Source: Eudorina sp. 2006-703-Eu-15
Lineage: Eukaryota; Chlorophyta; Chlorophyceae; Chlamydomonadales; Volvocaceae
NCBI GenBank assembly: GCA_003117195.1
Contig: BDSI01000036.1
Location: 788,071-852,070 of the forward strand
DNA: 64,000 nt
Reading direction: 5' to 3'
The notes under the pieces were generated by a model. It was not told the DNA's origin. It saw only the letters and a list, made by a program, of their open reading frames with translations, and ran no database searches. This document shows, piece by piece, positions 1 through 10,850 of this stretch (its first letter is position 1; each line of letters starts with the position of its first letter). A program made the translations under genes and the position numbers.

Positions 1-3000
1 GCCTGTCCTGGCTGCGGCAGCAGGTGGCGCGGCGGCGGCCGCAGCGGCGGCGGCGGCGGCGGCGGTTGACCCGTACGGCTCTGATCCGGCCCGCCACCCG
101 GCGTTCATCGCGCGCTCTGAGCGGCCGTACAACGGTACGGTGGGAGTGGGTCAAGACGCGGGGCCAGGATGTTCGCTTGTTCGGGTTGGGGGGTGGGCCG
201 GAGGGGCTGCTGCCACGGCAATACGTACGTGTCCCTCCCCTCCCGCCTCCCCGTGTCATCCCCTCGAGCTCCAGGGGAGACGCCCCCCACCCTCCTGGCG
301 GCCAACTCCATCACCCCGACCGAGATCTTCTTTGTACGGAACCACCTGCCGGTGCCGCACGTGGATCCGGCGTCGTACCGCCTCCGGGTAGGGAACGTCT
401 GGAAACGGATACGCGCGGGGGTATCAGCGCAGGGGCAGGGGCAGGGAGCCCTGCCGGGCGCAGTGCCGCGTCGAGCGCGAGGGAGGGGGGGGGACTTCAC
501 ACTGTGTCGGTGGGAGTGCGGGGGAGGGAATGGAGCTTTCGTGTTGCATGTTCCACGACATGCACGACATGTACGGCATTTACGATATGTACATGTACGA
601 TGTGTCCCTGCAGGCCGCATGTGCGGCGGCGATCGTTTTTGCATCCCACCTGTCCTGTCCCGTCCCGTCCTGTCGGTTTCTGCGGCCCCGCGGGGCCCCT
701 TGCCCCGTCCGTCCGTCCGTCTGCCCACCAAACCTGTGGGTGTGGCAGGGCAGTGGCAGTCCGCGGACATGGTCTCCGCAGTCCACTACTGTCCCGTATC
801 CCACCCCATCACGGCTGTTTTCCCGCTGTACTCCTACCCCATCACATGGCATGGCATACATCACATGTCGACATCCCCCCACCACTCCCTCCCCCCCGCC
901 CCCCTGCTCGCCCTGCAGGTGGAGGGTGAGGGCGCGCGCGCCCTGGAGCTGAGTCTGGAGGACCTCAAGTCCCGATTCCGGAAGCACACCGTCACCGCCA
1001 CGATCCAGTGCTCGGGTGGGGACGGGGGACTGACGGGGGGCTCACGGCGGGAGGCCGGAGGGAGGGGGGGAGGGAGGGAGGGAGGGAGGTGTGTTGAGAC
1101 GGTGGGAGCGTAGTCGCCGTGAAAGCGGCGTCGCCCTCCACACCCTCAGCGCCACCGCGGGGGGGGGCGGGGTGGATGTGCTCCCTCAGCCCAGTCCGGG
1201 TACGCAGCGGCCGGTGGGGCTGCACCGGCGGCACATTCCCTGACCTTGTCGGCCACACTTCTCACCGCCACAGCTTGCCCCCCCCCTTCCCCGCGCTGTA
1301 ACATCCCACCCCCCCCTCCCCCGCTTGTGCGCCCCTGCTGGCCTGATCAGGCAACCGGCGCGCGGAGATGTCCCGAGTCCGCTCCGTCAAGGGACTCGCC
1401 TGGGAGCAGGGCGCCATCGGTGGGTGGGTGGGTGGGTGGGTGGGTGGGTGGGTGGGTGGGTGGGTGGGCCGGGGTCCGTGCCTTGGCGGGGGCGGGGTCA
1501 AGGGCGGAGGTGGGGCCCGGCGGGCAACGAGGGCGGGCGGGGCAGGTGGCGCATCGGGTGGGGATCACCTAACGGGGGGGGGGGGTTGATGGGGTGCAGC
1601 GGGCTTGGTCGACCGGGGTGCGAGGGAACCGAGGGAGGCGGCGCAGGGGCCGGGGCGGGGGCCAGGTCTCATACGCGGCATCCCGCGGGGTGTGACGCGT
1701 CGGTGGGCTTCCACCCTGCCTCGCCCGTCCGCGCACCGCACCCTCCCGCCCTGCCTCCTCCTCACATCCCCCAACTCCTCCCGGGGCACCGGGACCGGTC
1801 GCCGCGCACCACAACACGCAGCGACACACCCGCCCCGAGCCCTCAGCCCTGCCGAATCGAGACAAGCACCCGAACTTAGACGACTCCGCCTCGGTTTGCC
1901 GTACAGGGACGGCCGTGTGGGGCGGTGTACGGCTACGGGACGTACTCCAGGTGCGTCCGCGCGGCGGTGTGTCCGCCCCCCGGTGTTGCCCGTCTCCATC
2001 CCCTCCCTCTCCCCCCCGGGGCCCCCGGGAAGGCGTGCGGGTGCCAGCGCCACGGGGTGTAACTCGAATTGGGATATCGGGGTGTCGGTAGACAGGTCCC
2101 ACCTGGACGGCATGGACTGCCCCTGTCCCGGGGGGGTTGGACCACGGGGTGGAGCGCTGGTGGCACCGGTGGCTGTTGGCTGGGGAAGGGTTGGGTGGCA
2201 GGTCCCCGCGCCTGGAGTAGTCTTGGACCCTGCGGGTGCATAGCGTTGGCGGATGGGCCGCAGGCCCACGACGGCCTGCGCCCCCTCCCCCCCAGGGGGG
2301 TATCCCCGGGTTCAACCCGCCACGCCCCGTCCCCCCCCCCTCTGGTGTGGCCCTCCCCCCCGCCCCCCCTCCCCCCGGGTCCTGTGCCCCAACCGGGTCC
2401 TGGGCTCCCTCCGCCGGGTCCACCAACGCCTTATCTATCAGGCGGCAGGTAAGGCATGGGGGGGAGGAGGGAGGGAGGGAGGGGTTGGGGCGAGTTCGCA
2501 ACCTCTGGCGAGGGAGGCGTTGGGCGACTGTCTTGGGAGGGGAGGGGCCGGCCTGGCGAGGGTGCAGGCGGGAGGGGCGGGGGACACGTCCTGATGCCGT
2601 ACGTGTCGCAGTGCGAACACATCGTCCCCCGGGCGGGAGGGCGGCACGGACGTGTGCGGAGGCAGGGGGAAGGGCCCAGGGTGTCGGCGGCTATCGGATT
2701 GGTTGCAGGTTCGCTGCCTTTCTTGATGGTCAGTGAGGGGGATGGAGCGGCCTTTGCGGCCTTACCCCCCATGGGGCCCGGGGCGGGCGGGGCCGTAGGC
2801 GAGGGCGAGGGGCGCAGGGTTACCGTCGGGGAAGCTCTGTTTGGAGCGCCTCGGGGGTTGCCCTGTTCTCTCGGTACTGCGCACCCTCTCTCCTATCACC
2901 CTATCTCGCATCTTCATCTCCCCAAAACCCTCTCTTCCTTCTTTTTTCTCTATCCCCCTCTCCCTGGCCCTCCCCCTCTTCCCCCCTCCAACGGGGCCCC

Positions 3001-5670
3001 TCGGCTCCGTCCGGCCGCCCACATAAGGCCTCTCTGAGGACGACCCGCTGGTCAAACACATCCAGTTCGAGGGCTACGACCAGGACCCGGCGTCTGGCGA
3101 GGTGGGCCACGGGGGGTGATGGGGGTGCGGGTGGCGGGGGGGGGTGGTACAGGTGATGGTGATGGTTGGCGTGCTAGTGGAATAGATCTACAGTTCTGTG
3201 TGTGCGAATGTGGGACGAGACCTTGGCAGCGGAATGGTGGATGGTGGACGCGACACCCGGGATGTTGTGACGTCTGGTCTTCATTGACTGCCCCCACCCA
3301 CCCACGTGTTCGAACCCCCACTCGGTCTCAAGGACTCAGGAGAAGGAGAGCAGCCCTCGGCCCCTCGCTCGCCCCGCGCGCTGTCGGGCCGCCCAATGAC
3401 CGCCCGCCCTCCCGCCCGCCCTCCCGTCCGCCCTCCCGTCGCATTCCGCGCAGATCTACGGCGCCTCCATCCCGCTGCATAAGGCCCTCTCCCTCAGCGA
3501 CGACGTGCTCCTGGCCTACGAGATGAACGGCGAGGCGCTGTCCGAGGACCACGGGGCGCCGCTGCGGGTGGTGGTGCCCGGGGTGACAGGGGCCAGGAGC
3601 GTCAAGTGGCTGCGTGAGTCCAGTTGGGGGAGGGAGGGGAGGGGGCATAAGGGGGAGCAGGAGGGGGACATAAGGGGGACGGGGAGCTGCTCATCCACAC
3701 CTTGGCTGCGTCGACCCCGCCTCGTGACTGTCTCCCCCCTCCCCAAGGACTTTTGCTCTGGCAGCAGCGCAGTCTGAAAATGTCTACCAATTTCCTGTAC
3801 CCTCACCCCCTTCCCTCGGCCGCTCCCGTCCCTCCCCCTGGGTATGTCAGGCCGAATTGTGCCCAGCGCGGTGGAGAGCAACAGCCACTGGCAGCAGCGC
3901 GACTACAAGGCCTTCTGCCCCAATGTGGACTGGGACAACGTGGACTGGGGGAGCGCGCCCGCGCTGCAGGTGCTGGGAGGGGGAGGGGGCGGCCGCGCCC
4001 AAAGGGCCCGGGCGAGGGAGAGGGGTTTGTTGAGCGGGTGGGTGGATAACAAACAGTGCGGGGGACAGGACTGCGGGGGAACAGTGCGCACAGGCTGGCG
4101 GATGGGATGGTTTAGTACGAGTCCTGTTACGGAGCCGGGGGTCCCAACAGGGGGGGAGGGGTAGCGGGGATCCACCTACCGGGTACGACATCTTCCCACT
4201 CCACCCAACCGCCAACCGACTGTGTGTGCCTCTTGATGACGCCGATGTCCGGAAACCCCTGGAGATCCTCTGTCCCCTTTTCTACAAACCGACCCCCCTC
4301 CCCCTCCCCCTTCCCCCTCCCCTCCCCCCTGTCCCCGCCCCTCCCCCTCAGGAGCCCCCGGTCACCAGCGCCATCTGCGAGCCAGCCCCGGGGACAGCCG
4401 TCAGTGCGGCGGACGGGGAGGTGGGCGCCAAGGGGAGGGGGGAGGGGGGAGACGGTGGAGAGGGGTCTGAGGGAGGAGAGGAGGGCGATGCGTTGCGACG
4501 AGGACGACTGGGATTGCTGGGACAGGGGCTGGGACAGGGGCTGGCACTGGGACAGGGGCTGGGACTGGGGCTGGGACTGGGACTGGGGCTGCGGCGTCCC
4601 GGACGGCGGGGACGCCGCCGGCACGCGCAGCTCCTCCGGACACGAGGAGGCGCAACCATCGGCACCCGAGCGCCTCCACCTCAACTGACCTCCGCCCGAA
4701 CTAACCAAACCATCGCAGTCTTAAAAGCCCACTCCACGCCACCCCTCACTCTATTCCCGGGTTTCCCGCCTCCGCCCATCCCACCTCGAATCCTGCCCAA
4801 CACTATACCCCACCCTGCCCACCACACACCCCATATCCCATACCCTACATGCCCACCCCACCTTGCTCTGGCAGCAGCGCAGTTTGAAAATGTCTACCAA
4901 TTTCCCATAACCCACCTCCCCCCCCCCCCCGCGTCCTGGCGCAGATCACGCTGCGCGGCTACGCCTGGAGCGGCGGCGGCCGCGGTATCGTACGAGTGGA
5001 CGTGTCCGCCGACGGAGGCGCCACCTGGGCCGCCGCCAGGTTGCTGCCGCCGCCGCCGGGCGCCCCGGCCCCGGGCTCGTACTCGGGCGCCTGGGCGTGG
5101 ACCCTTTGGGAGGTACGGCACCGGAGACCCGACCGCCCTTCCTACCTACCCACCTACCTGCCTACCGCGCTACCTATCTACCTGCCGCCCTGCCCACCTG
5201 CAGACCTCACTGGCACAGCTGCCCTGTCAGCCGATTGTCATCTCCACAACAGATTTCTTGCGCCTACCTGCTGTTGTTGGTGGTGGTGTTCGCTCGGTGG
5301 CCAGTCGTGACCGTCCCCGCTTTCCCCCTTGGTTAGTTTTCGCGGTTTGTTTTCTCTTTTCCGGGTGATCCCCTTGGTGGCCTCACTTACCCCTCCCGCT
5401 TCCGCCCTCCCTCTCCGCCCCCTTCCTCCCTTCTTCCCTCCTCCTCCCCCCCCCTCGTGGCCGCTACGTGGCCGGCCCCTCACCCCTCAGGCGACCCTGC
5501 CGCTGCCCAAGCCCCCGGCTGACGGCGCCGTGCCGGCCACCCTGGAGCTGGTGTGCAAGGCGGTGGACTCATCGTACAACAACCAGCCGGACTCCATCTC
5601 GCCCATCTGGAACCTGCGCGGCATAGTCAACAACGCCTGGCACCGGGTGCAGCTGCCCCTGGAGCCCTAG
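1..5670 (+). CDS. Sulfite oxidase (molybdopterin enzyme), 5' partial, 12 exons
   Basis: Oxidises sulfite to sulfate at a molybdenum cofactor. Exons: 1-134, 275-387, 919-1015, 1351-1419, 1907-1950, 2442-2448, 3028-3101, 3454-3613, 3851-3969, 4352-4420, 4945-5112 and 5491-5670 (stop TAG 5668-5670). Phases agree at every junction. After an Ala-rich stretch the product reads [13 protein letters not shown], then [16 protein letters not shown], then [12 protein letters not shown], whose Cys (codon 1009-1011) is the expected Mo ligand. [12 protein letters not shown] and [13 protein letters not shown] follow. The C-terminal dimerisation domain includes [18 protein letters not shown] and [17 protein letters not shown]. 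No haem (cytochrome b5) domain is visible, but the N terminus lies outside the window. It ends in LPLEP, so the SNL/SKL-type peroxisomal signal known from land-plant enzymes is absent. Family assignment is strong; exact splice sites are inferred. Confidence 0.93.
1419..1468 (+). repeat. (GGGT)n simple repeat in sulfite oxidase intron 4
   Basis: About twelve GGGT units begin exactly at the 5' splice site, so the donor sits in the first unit. The G-runs could form G-quadruplexes in DNA or pre-mRNA. Confidence 0.9.
2442..2448 (+). other. 7-nt micro-exon of the sulfite oxidase gene
   Basis: The exon ending at 1950 finishes ...RDVLQ in phase 0, and the exon starting at 3028 begins with two bases followed by [15 protein letters not shown]. 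Seven bases (gcggcag) flanked by ag and gtaagg fill the gap with exactly the right phase, giving ...RDVLQ-AAG-LSEDDP. Sulfite oxidases and nitrate reductases have a small-residue turn after a DVL motif here. A direct 1950-to-3028 splice would break the frame. Confidence 0.7.
3753..3795 (+). repeat. 43-bp sequence repeated in two sulfite oxidase introns (copy 1)
   Basis: Begins ttgctctggcagcagcgc and ends gtctaccaatttcc. It recurs at 4863-4905 with one mismatch. The two copies lie in introns 8 and 10 in the same orientation, at variable distance from the next acceptor. Confidence 0.85.
4510..4594 (+). repeat. G-rich imperfect repeat in sulfite oxidase intron 10
   Basis: Irregular tandem GGGACAGGGGCT and GGGACTGGGGCT units about 12 bases long. 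Intronic; no coding meaning. Confidence 0.8.
4863..4905 (+). repeat. 43-bp sequence repeated in two sulfite oxidase introns (copy 2)
   Basis: Second copy of the 3753-3795 sequence, one substitution different, about 40 bases before the acceptor of exon 11. Confidence 0.85.
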
Positions 5671-7788
5671 CTGCCCCCCAGCTGCCCCTAGCTACCCTGG
5701 AGCCCTGGCCACCCTTCTAACCAGCTTCTGACCTGTGCATGCCATGCGGTGCAGTGCAAGGGCATAGCACCTTGCAAGGGCACTTCATTCATGATTGGAT
5801 GGGGTTGAAAGGAAAAACAATCCCAGAAACGGACCCGGGCACGAAACGCGCGCCCTTGTTCCCTCTACCGTGATGATGTTTCTTTGGGGTGAATAAGGAA
5901 AGCGAGGGGGGCGGAGGTCACGGCACGACGCGCGCGGCGCAGTTCGGGAGGGTGTGGTCTGTGGGGTCGTCACGTGGGGCCCCCCAGCTCCTGGAGGGGG
6001 CACACTGGGACGGGACGCAACGGCGGGGGCGGGGCGCGTATGGCAATGGGCGAGGCGCAGCCGCAGCCGGAGCCCAGATCAGGACCAACTCAACCAACCA
6101 ACCAAACTGTGTTGTATGGCGCATAGTGCGGAGGGCGGGGAGCACATCGCGGGCAGCACAGCAGTCGGTGTTCGAGCACCCAAGGGGGTCGTGGGGCACC
6201 TTAAGGGCTCGGCTGCGGGCCACTGGGTCCCGCGGATGTGTCCGGGACGCCTTCCCGTCCTGCTCCGTGGCGGTGGGCTGCCGGGGTGGCCCCGCTCCCA
6301 CTCCCACCTGTGGACGGTGGCGGGGAGTCCGGTCCGGTGATTGTGGCTGGGAGCGCCCTCTGCCCGGTGGCTGCCCATCCAGATCTCGGCCAGGCCCACC
6401 CGGAGGTGGGGCGCCGCTGGGCCCTCCGCTGGGGAACGATGGCGATTCGAAGCCGACATCTCTACTGCGGTTCGCGGCCCTCCCAGGCCCGATGGCGAAC
6501 ACGCGGATTGCTTGTTTTGGAAGGGTGGTTGACGGTTGGGAGTTGTCCTCTACCATCGGGCCACAGCAGCTGCCCGAGCGGCGGCGGCCCGCGGCGGCAC
6601 TCCTCGCCGGGGGGCTGGCGGAGGGTTGTTCGTCGGCAAGCGGGCTATGGAGTATTCCGTTGCTGGCGGATCTCGCTGGACGGATTCGATGAAGGAACGA
6701 TGTGTGGACTTTGGACTGCGATATGCGCAGCTGTGAATTAACCAGCGCACGCCGGGGCTCCTGGCTTGTATCGTTGTATGGCCGGGGCTGTACGGTCCGC
6801 TTAGCTGCGAGAACGATGAACACGATTTGAATAACTAAAAAAATAGCCGTACACAGGACCCGAGCCAGGGTGCAGTCGTCGGTATATTCAGTCGGATCCG
6901 ACACGCAAGCTGGTTGATGGATCTGGATCCTGCGCCCAACGCCCCTCCCGAGATGCCCACCGGTTAAAGGGGCGCCTACGAGCTTTCTGGGCCCGTCGGA
7001 ACGCCCGGTCGGGACTAAAGGTCCACCTGGTAACGTTCACATTTTAGTGGAGAGGTACGACACGCTACACCACACACGCCTGTGCTGCCCATCGTGCTGC
7101 ACTGCGCCGGGCATCTCCGTTCCGTCCTGGGTGCCCTGGGTCATGAGGCCCTCATGAGGCCCTCAGACATGTGCGGGCGCAACCGAGGTGTCGGTCCCGT
7201 CCCGTCCCGTCCCGTCCCCTCCCTCGTTAACCTGCTGATCCCTCGCTCCGCTCCGCTCCGCTCGACCGTGGTGGACTGTAGAGGTGCGCCCCGCTCCACC
7301 CCATCGGCCCCCTCCTGAGGCAGATCATCACCACCCCGACACCGCCGACAGGTCCTCGGCCGGTACCCCTTGCCATTCCTCCCACCCGTCAGCCCTAGGG
7401 GCGCCCGCCCTTAGAGCCCTCCTGACGAGCGGCGGCGGCGGCGGGCGGGCGCCGAGGGGGGGTGGGTTGGGTTGGGGTGGGGTGCGGGCCCTGGCAGTCC
7501 CCGACGGGACCTCCACGCGGCCCCTGCCTCCCCTGGCCTGCCGCCTCTGCCCGCTGCACCGGCGGTGGCAGCTGCCGCCGGCGCTACGGCTGGCTTCCCA
7601 AGACCCGCCTGCGACGACTGGCAGCGGCAGCCGGGCAATCCACCCGGCTGTCGCTGTATACACACCGGATGTCCGGATCCCCGCAGGCCATCCCTGGAGG
7701 CCATGGGGGATGGGGCCCACCCCTCCCGTGGGGGAGTCTACGGACGGTCCTCACCCCCTCCCCCTCATCCGCCGCCAGCTCCCCTGCC
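5671..7788. other. Intergenic region between convergent genes
   Basis: Holds the 3' flanks of sulfite oxidase (plus) and the exonuclease-domain gene (minus). The longest open frame is 5918-6904 on the minus strand, 328 codons. It starts with a hydrophobic stretch but is otherwise low-complexity Pro/Arg/Ser with no recognisable motif, so I do not call it a gene. Short (GTCCC)n and (CTCCG)n runs lie at about 7195-7265. Confidence 0.5.
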
Positions 7789-10700
7789 CTACTGCGGCAC
7801 CGGCAGGTCACCCCCCAGCAACCCCGCGTAGATGGCAGCGCAGGCGTCCACATCCGCCGTCAACTTGGCCGCCGCCGCCGGGGCCGCCGCCGCCGCGCGA
7901 CCCACGCCGCCGCCGCCGCCGCCCTGCGCACCCCACCCCGGGGGCAGCTCCTCCTCCCCCGTCACCAGCTTGTACATGTCCAGCAGCTGGTGCCGCCGCT
8001 GCTCGATTCTGCTGCCGCTGGTGCCGACGCCGCTGTTTTTGCCTGGGCGGCTGCCAGCGTCCAGGCTCAGGGCCGCGGCGGCGGCCCTCAGCAGGCACAC
8101 GGGGCGCAGGGCAGCCAACGCCAGGACCTCGTCGTCGGAGCACCACAGCCTGCTGACCGAGTGGGGGAGCAGGATGGGTGAAGGAACCCGGGTTGGCAGG
8201 GGCGGGGACACAAAGCATCGATGGGGCATCGATGGGGCATCGATGGGGCTATGCAGGGATCCAGGAAATGGAAAGGGATGCCATTCTTAAGTGAACCCAA
8301 GCTCCAAGCCAATCCGGCGGCCTCCCCTCCCCTCCCGAGCTGGGCACCCCCCACCCACCGGGACAGCTCCCCCAGCAGCACACCGACGGCGGTGGCCGCG
8401 TCTGGTGTCACGAGCGCCGCACAGCCCTGAAACGTCGCGATGGCATCAGGCGCGCAATGCAAGGGGCACACCGTCTGTAGAGCGGTGAGGGGTGGAGGCA
8501 GCCGCAGGGGGCCGAGGGGACATGACTGGCGGTGCTGACGGACGGATGATACCGTACGCGGCGGGGCAGGGCCAGGGGCCCCGCGGTCGAAGCGATGTAG
8601 CGGGTACCGCCCCACAGACCACGGACCAGGAGACCCCCCCAACCAGGAGACCCCCCCAACCAGGAGACCCCCCCAACCAGGAGACCCCCCCAACCAGGAG
8701 ACCCCCCCAACCAGGAGGCCCCCCGACAGCGGCTGCGACGAGGTGCTGCGGAGTGTGGACCGCTGGGCACCGCTTCCAACCAGCTGCAGGCAACAAGGTC
8801 CTCAACTCAACCGGCCCCCACCTGCCCGGCTTCGTTTCCGGGTTCGGTATTCAATGGAAGCCCCCCACCACCACCACCACCACCCGCCCCCCGTCCACAC
8901 CTCTGCGTCCACCATCAAGCTGGCCAGCACCTCCCGCACCGGGCGGCCCGCCTCCCAGGTCATCTGCGCGGCCAGCCCTCCCTGCAGCGCCACCGCGGCG
9001 GGGATGTCGAAGCCGTCGGGCCTCACCACCTCGAACCCCCGGCTCAGGGTCTCCATCACCGGCAGGTGTCCCAGCACCCGCCAGGCGACACACACCAGGC
9101 GGCCGTAGGAGGCGGCGAAGGAGGAAGGGGCGGAGGAGGAGGAAGAGGGGGCGGAGGAGGAAGAGGGGGCGGAGGTGGAGGGGCCGGAGGAGGCAGGTGC
9201 CGCGGATGTTGATGGTGGGTCCATGCCGGTCGGGATGGCGCCGGTCCTGCGCGCCACGGCGGGGACGGGCGGGGAGACATCGGCGCGCCGTCGGACTGGC
9301 GGGAGCGCTGTCATATACACGATACACAGCTCCGTACTTGTCTGTGTCGTACCCACGTACACGGCACAACACGTGCGGGCGACTCAGCCAGTCTCGGGCG
9401 GGTGACCCCGGGGGGCAGCGCCGGGGTCACCCGGAGGTCATCACAGCCCGTCCGTCCGTCCATCCGTCCGTCCGTCCGTCCGTCCATCCGTCCGTCCGTC
9501 CGTCCGTCCGTCCGTCCGTCCGCAAGTCCGTCAGTCCCGGGTCCCCAACGGCGTTCCCAACTTACCCAGCAAAGATCCTGCACACACTGAATTTACCCAT
9601 CCACCCTACCCGGTACCCGCCCTACCTGCAGCTGTAGCTACAGCCGGTGTCCAAAAGCTGTAGCACCAGGCTCCGACCCTTCGGCACTGGCACAGGCAGC
9701 GCCACGTCAGGCGGCCGCTCGGCCTGCTCCATAAGGCCCACGGCCGCCTCCGCCGCCTCCGCCTGCCACACGGCCGCCTCCGGCGCCGGCGCCCGCCTGG
9801 GTGCCGCCGCCCGGCCTGCCGCCGGCGCTGACGCGCCCCACGCGCCCGCGGCCGTCGGCGACCTCCACGCCCCCGGCCCCGCCCCCGCCCCCAGTCCCAG
9901 CTGCGTCGGCGCTGTCCTGCGCACCAGCTCCCGGTACACGTCAGCGCAGGCGGCCGTGTCCGCCGCGGCGTGGTGGGCGTTGTGCAGCACCCGCCCCGTC
10001 AGGGTCCCCGTCAGGGCCTCCAGGCCCCAGCCGTTGACCTGGTCGGGGCGGAGGACCGCGCGGGCGGCCTTGAAGGTGCACACCGGGCGCATTCTGACCA
10101 GCGAGTGGATGTCGGCGAAGCGCCGGAGCCTGGCGGGGGGTCGCGGGGAGGGATGTGAGGTGGTGCGTGGGTGGGTGCGAGTGGAGGGGGGATGGGTGGA
10201 TGGGTGGGTGAGATGGGCGGGAGGAATGCCGTAACAGGATGGGTGGGAGGGGAGTCTCAGATGGCAGCAGCAGCAGGAGCAACATCATGGACGTGGGTTC
10301 AGCAGTCAGCTAACCAGCAGGGGGCAGATGATGGTGGACGGGGGAGGGGGCCTAGAGAGAGGCGTGGACGAGCGCAGCGGTCTGAGGGCTTTTTCAGCCG
10401 GTGCAGGACAGCCTGTGTACGGCAGCATCGTGACCACAGGCCAATGTTGTGTGTGGTGGTCCGGACGCGAATGGGCGAGTGCACGGCAGTATGTACGGCG
10501 TTAAGTACGAATCCCGTGAGCTTGGCCGAGACCCCGTGTGTGTTCGGAGTGACCATCGGCGGCTGGGCTGCGTGACCACTTCTTTGGACGAGTGTACTGC
10601 AAAGACGCCGTACAGATACTTCAGGCTCGCTGCTGCGTAGCATCCCTCCCCGCGACCTGCCCCCTTGTCTCATTGCCGCACAACCACCCGCGCTTATTGC

Positions 10701-10814
10701 CGTACCTGAACAGCTCGCTGAGTACGACACCCAGGTCGAACGCCGCGTTGTGAGCCACCACCACTTCGCAGTCCTGGAGGCCGGGGTGTGCATGTCACCA
10801 CACTTGTTACCACA

Positions 10815-10850
<36 letters not shown>

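Noticed and set aside
24..1113. Several overlapping long open frames on both strands across the sulfite oxidase 5' exons
   Set aside because: They are GC-rich shadow frames; the exons joined by splice sites give a recognisable enzyme, the shadows do not.
5918..6904. 328-codon minus-strand frame with an N-terminal hydrophobic stretch
   Set aside because: Low-complexity composition, no motif and no splice partners; expected by chance at this GC content.
7284..8181. Plus-strand frames opposite the last exonuclease exons
   Set aside because: Antisense shadows of the minus-strand coding exons.
9447..9530. Regular short repeats considered as a CRISPR array
   Set aside because: Four-base simple repeat with no unique spacers in a eukaryotic intron.
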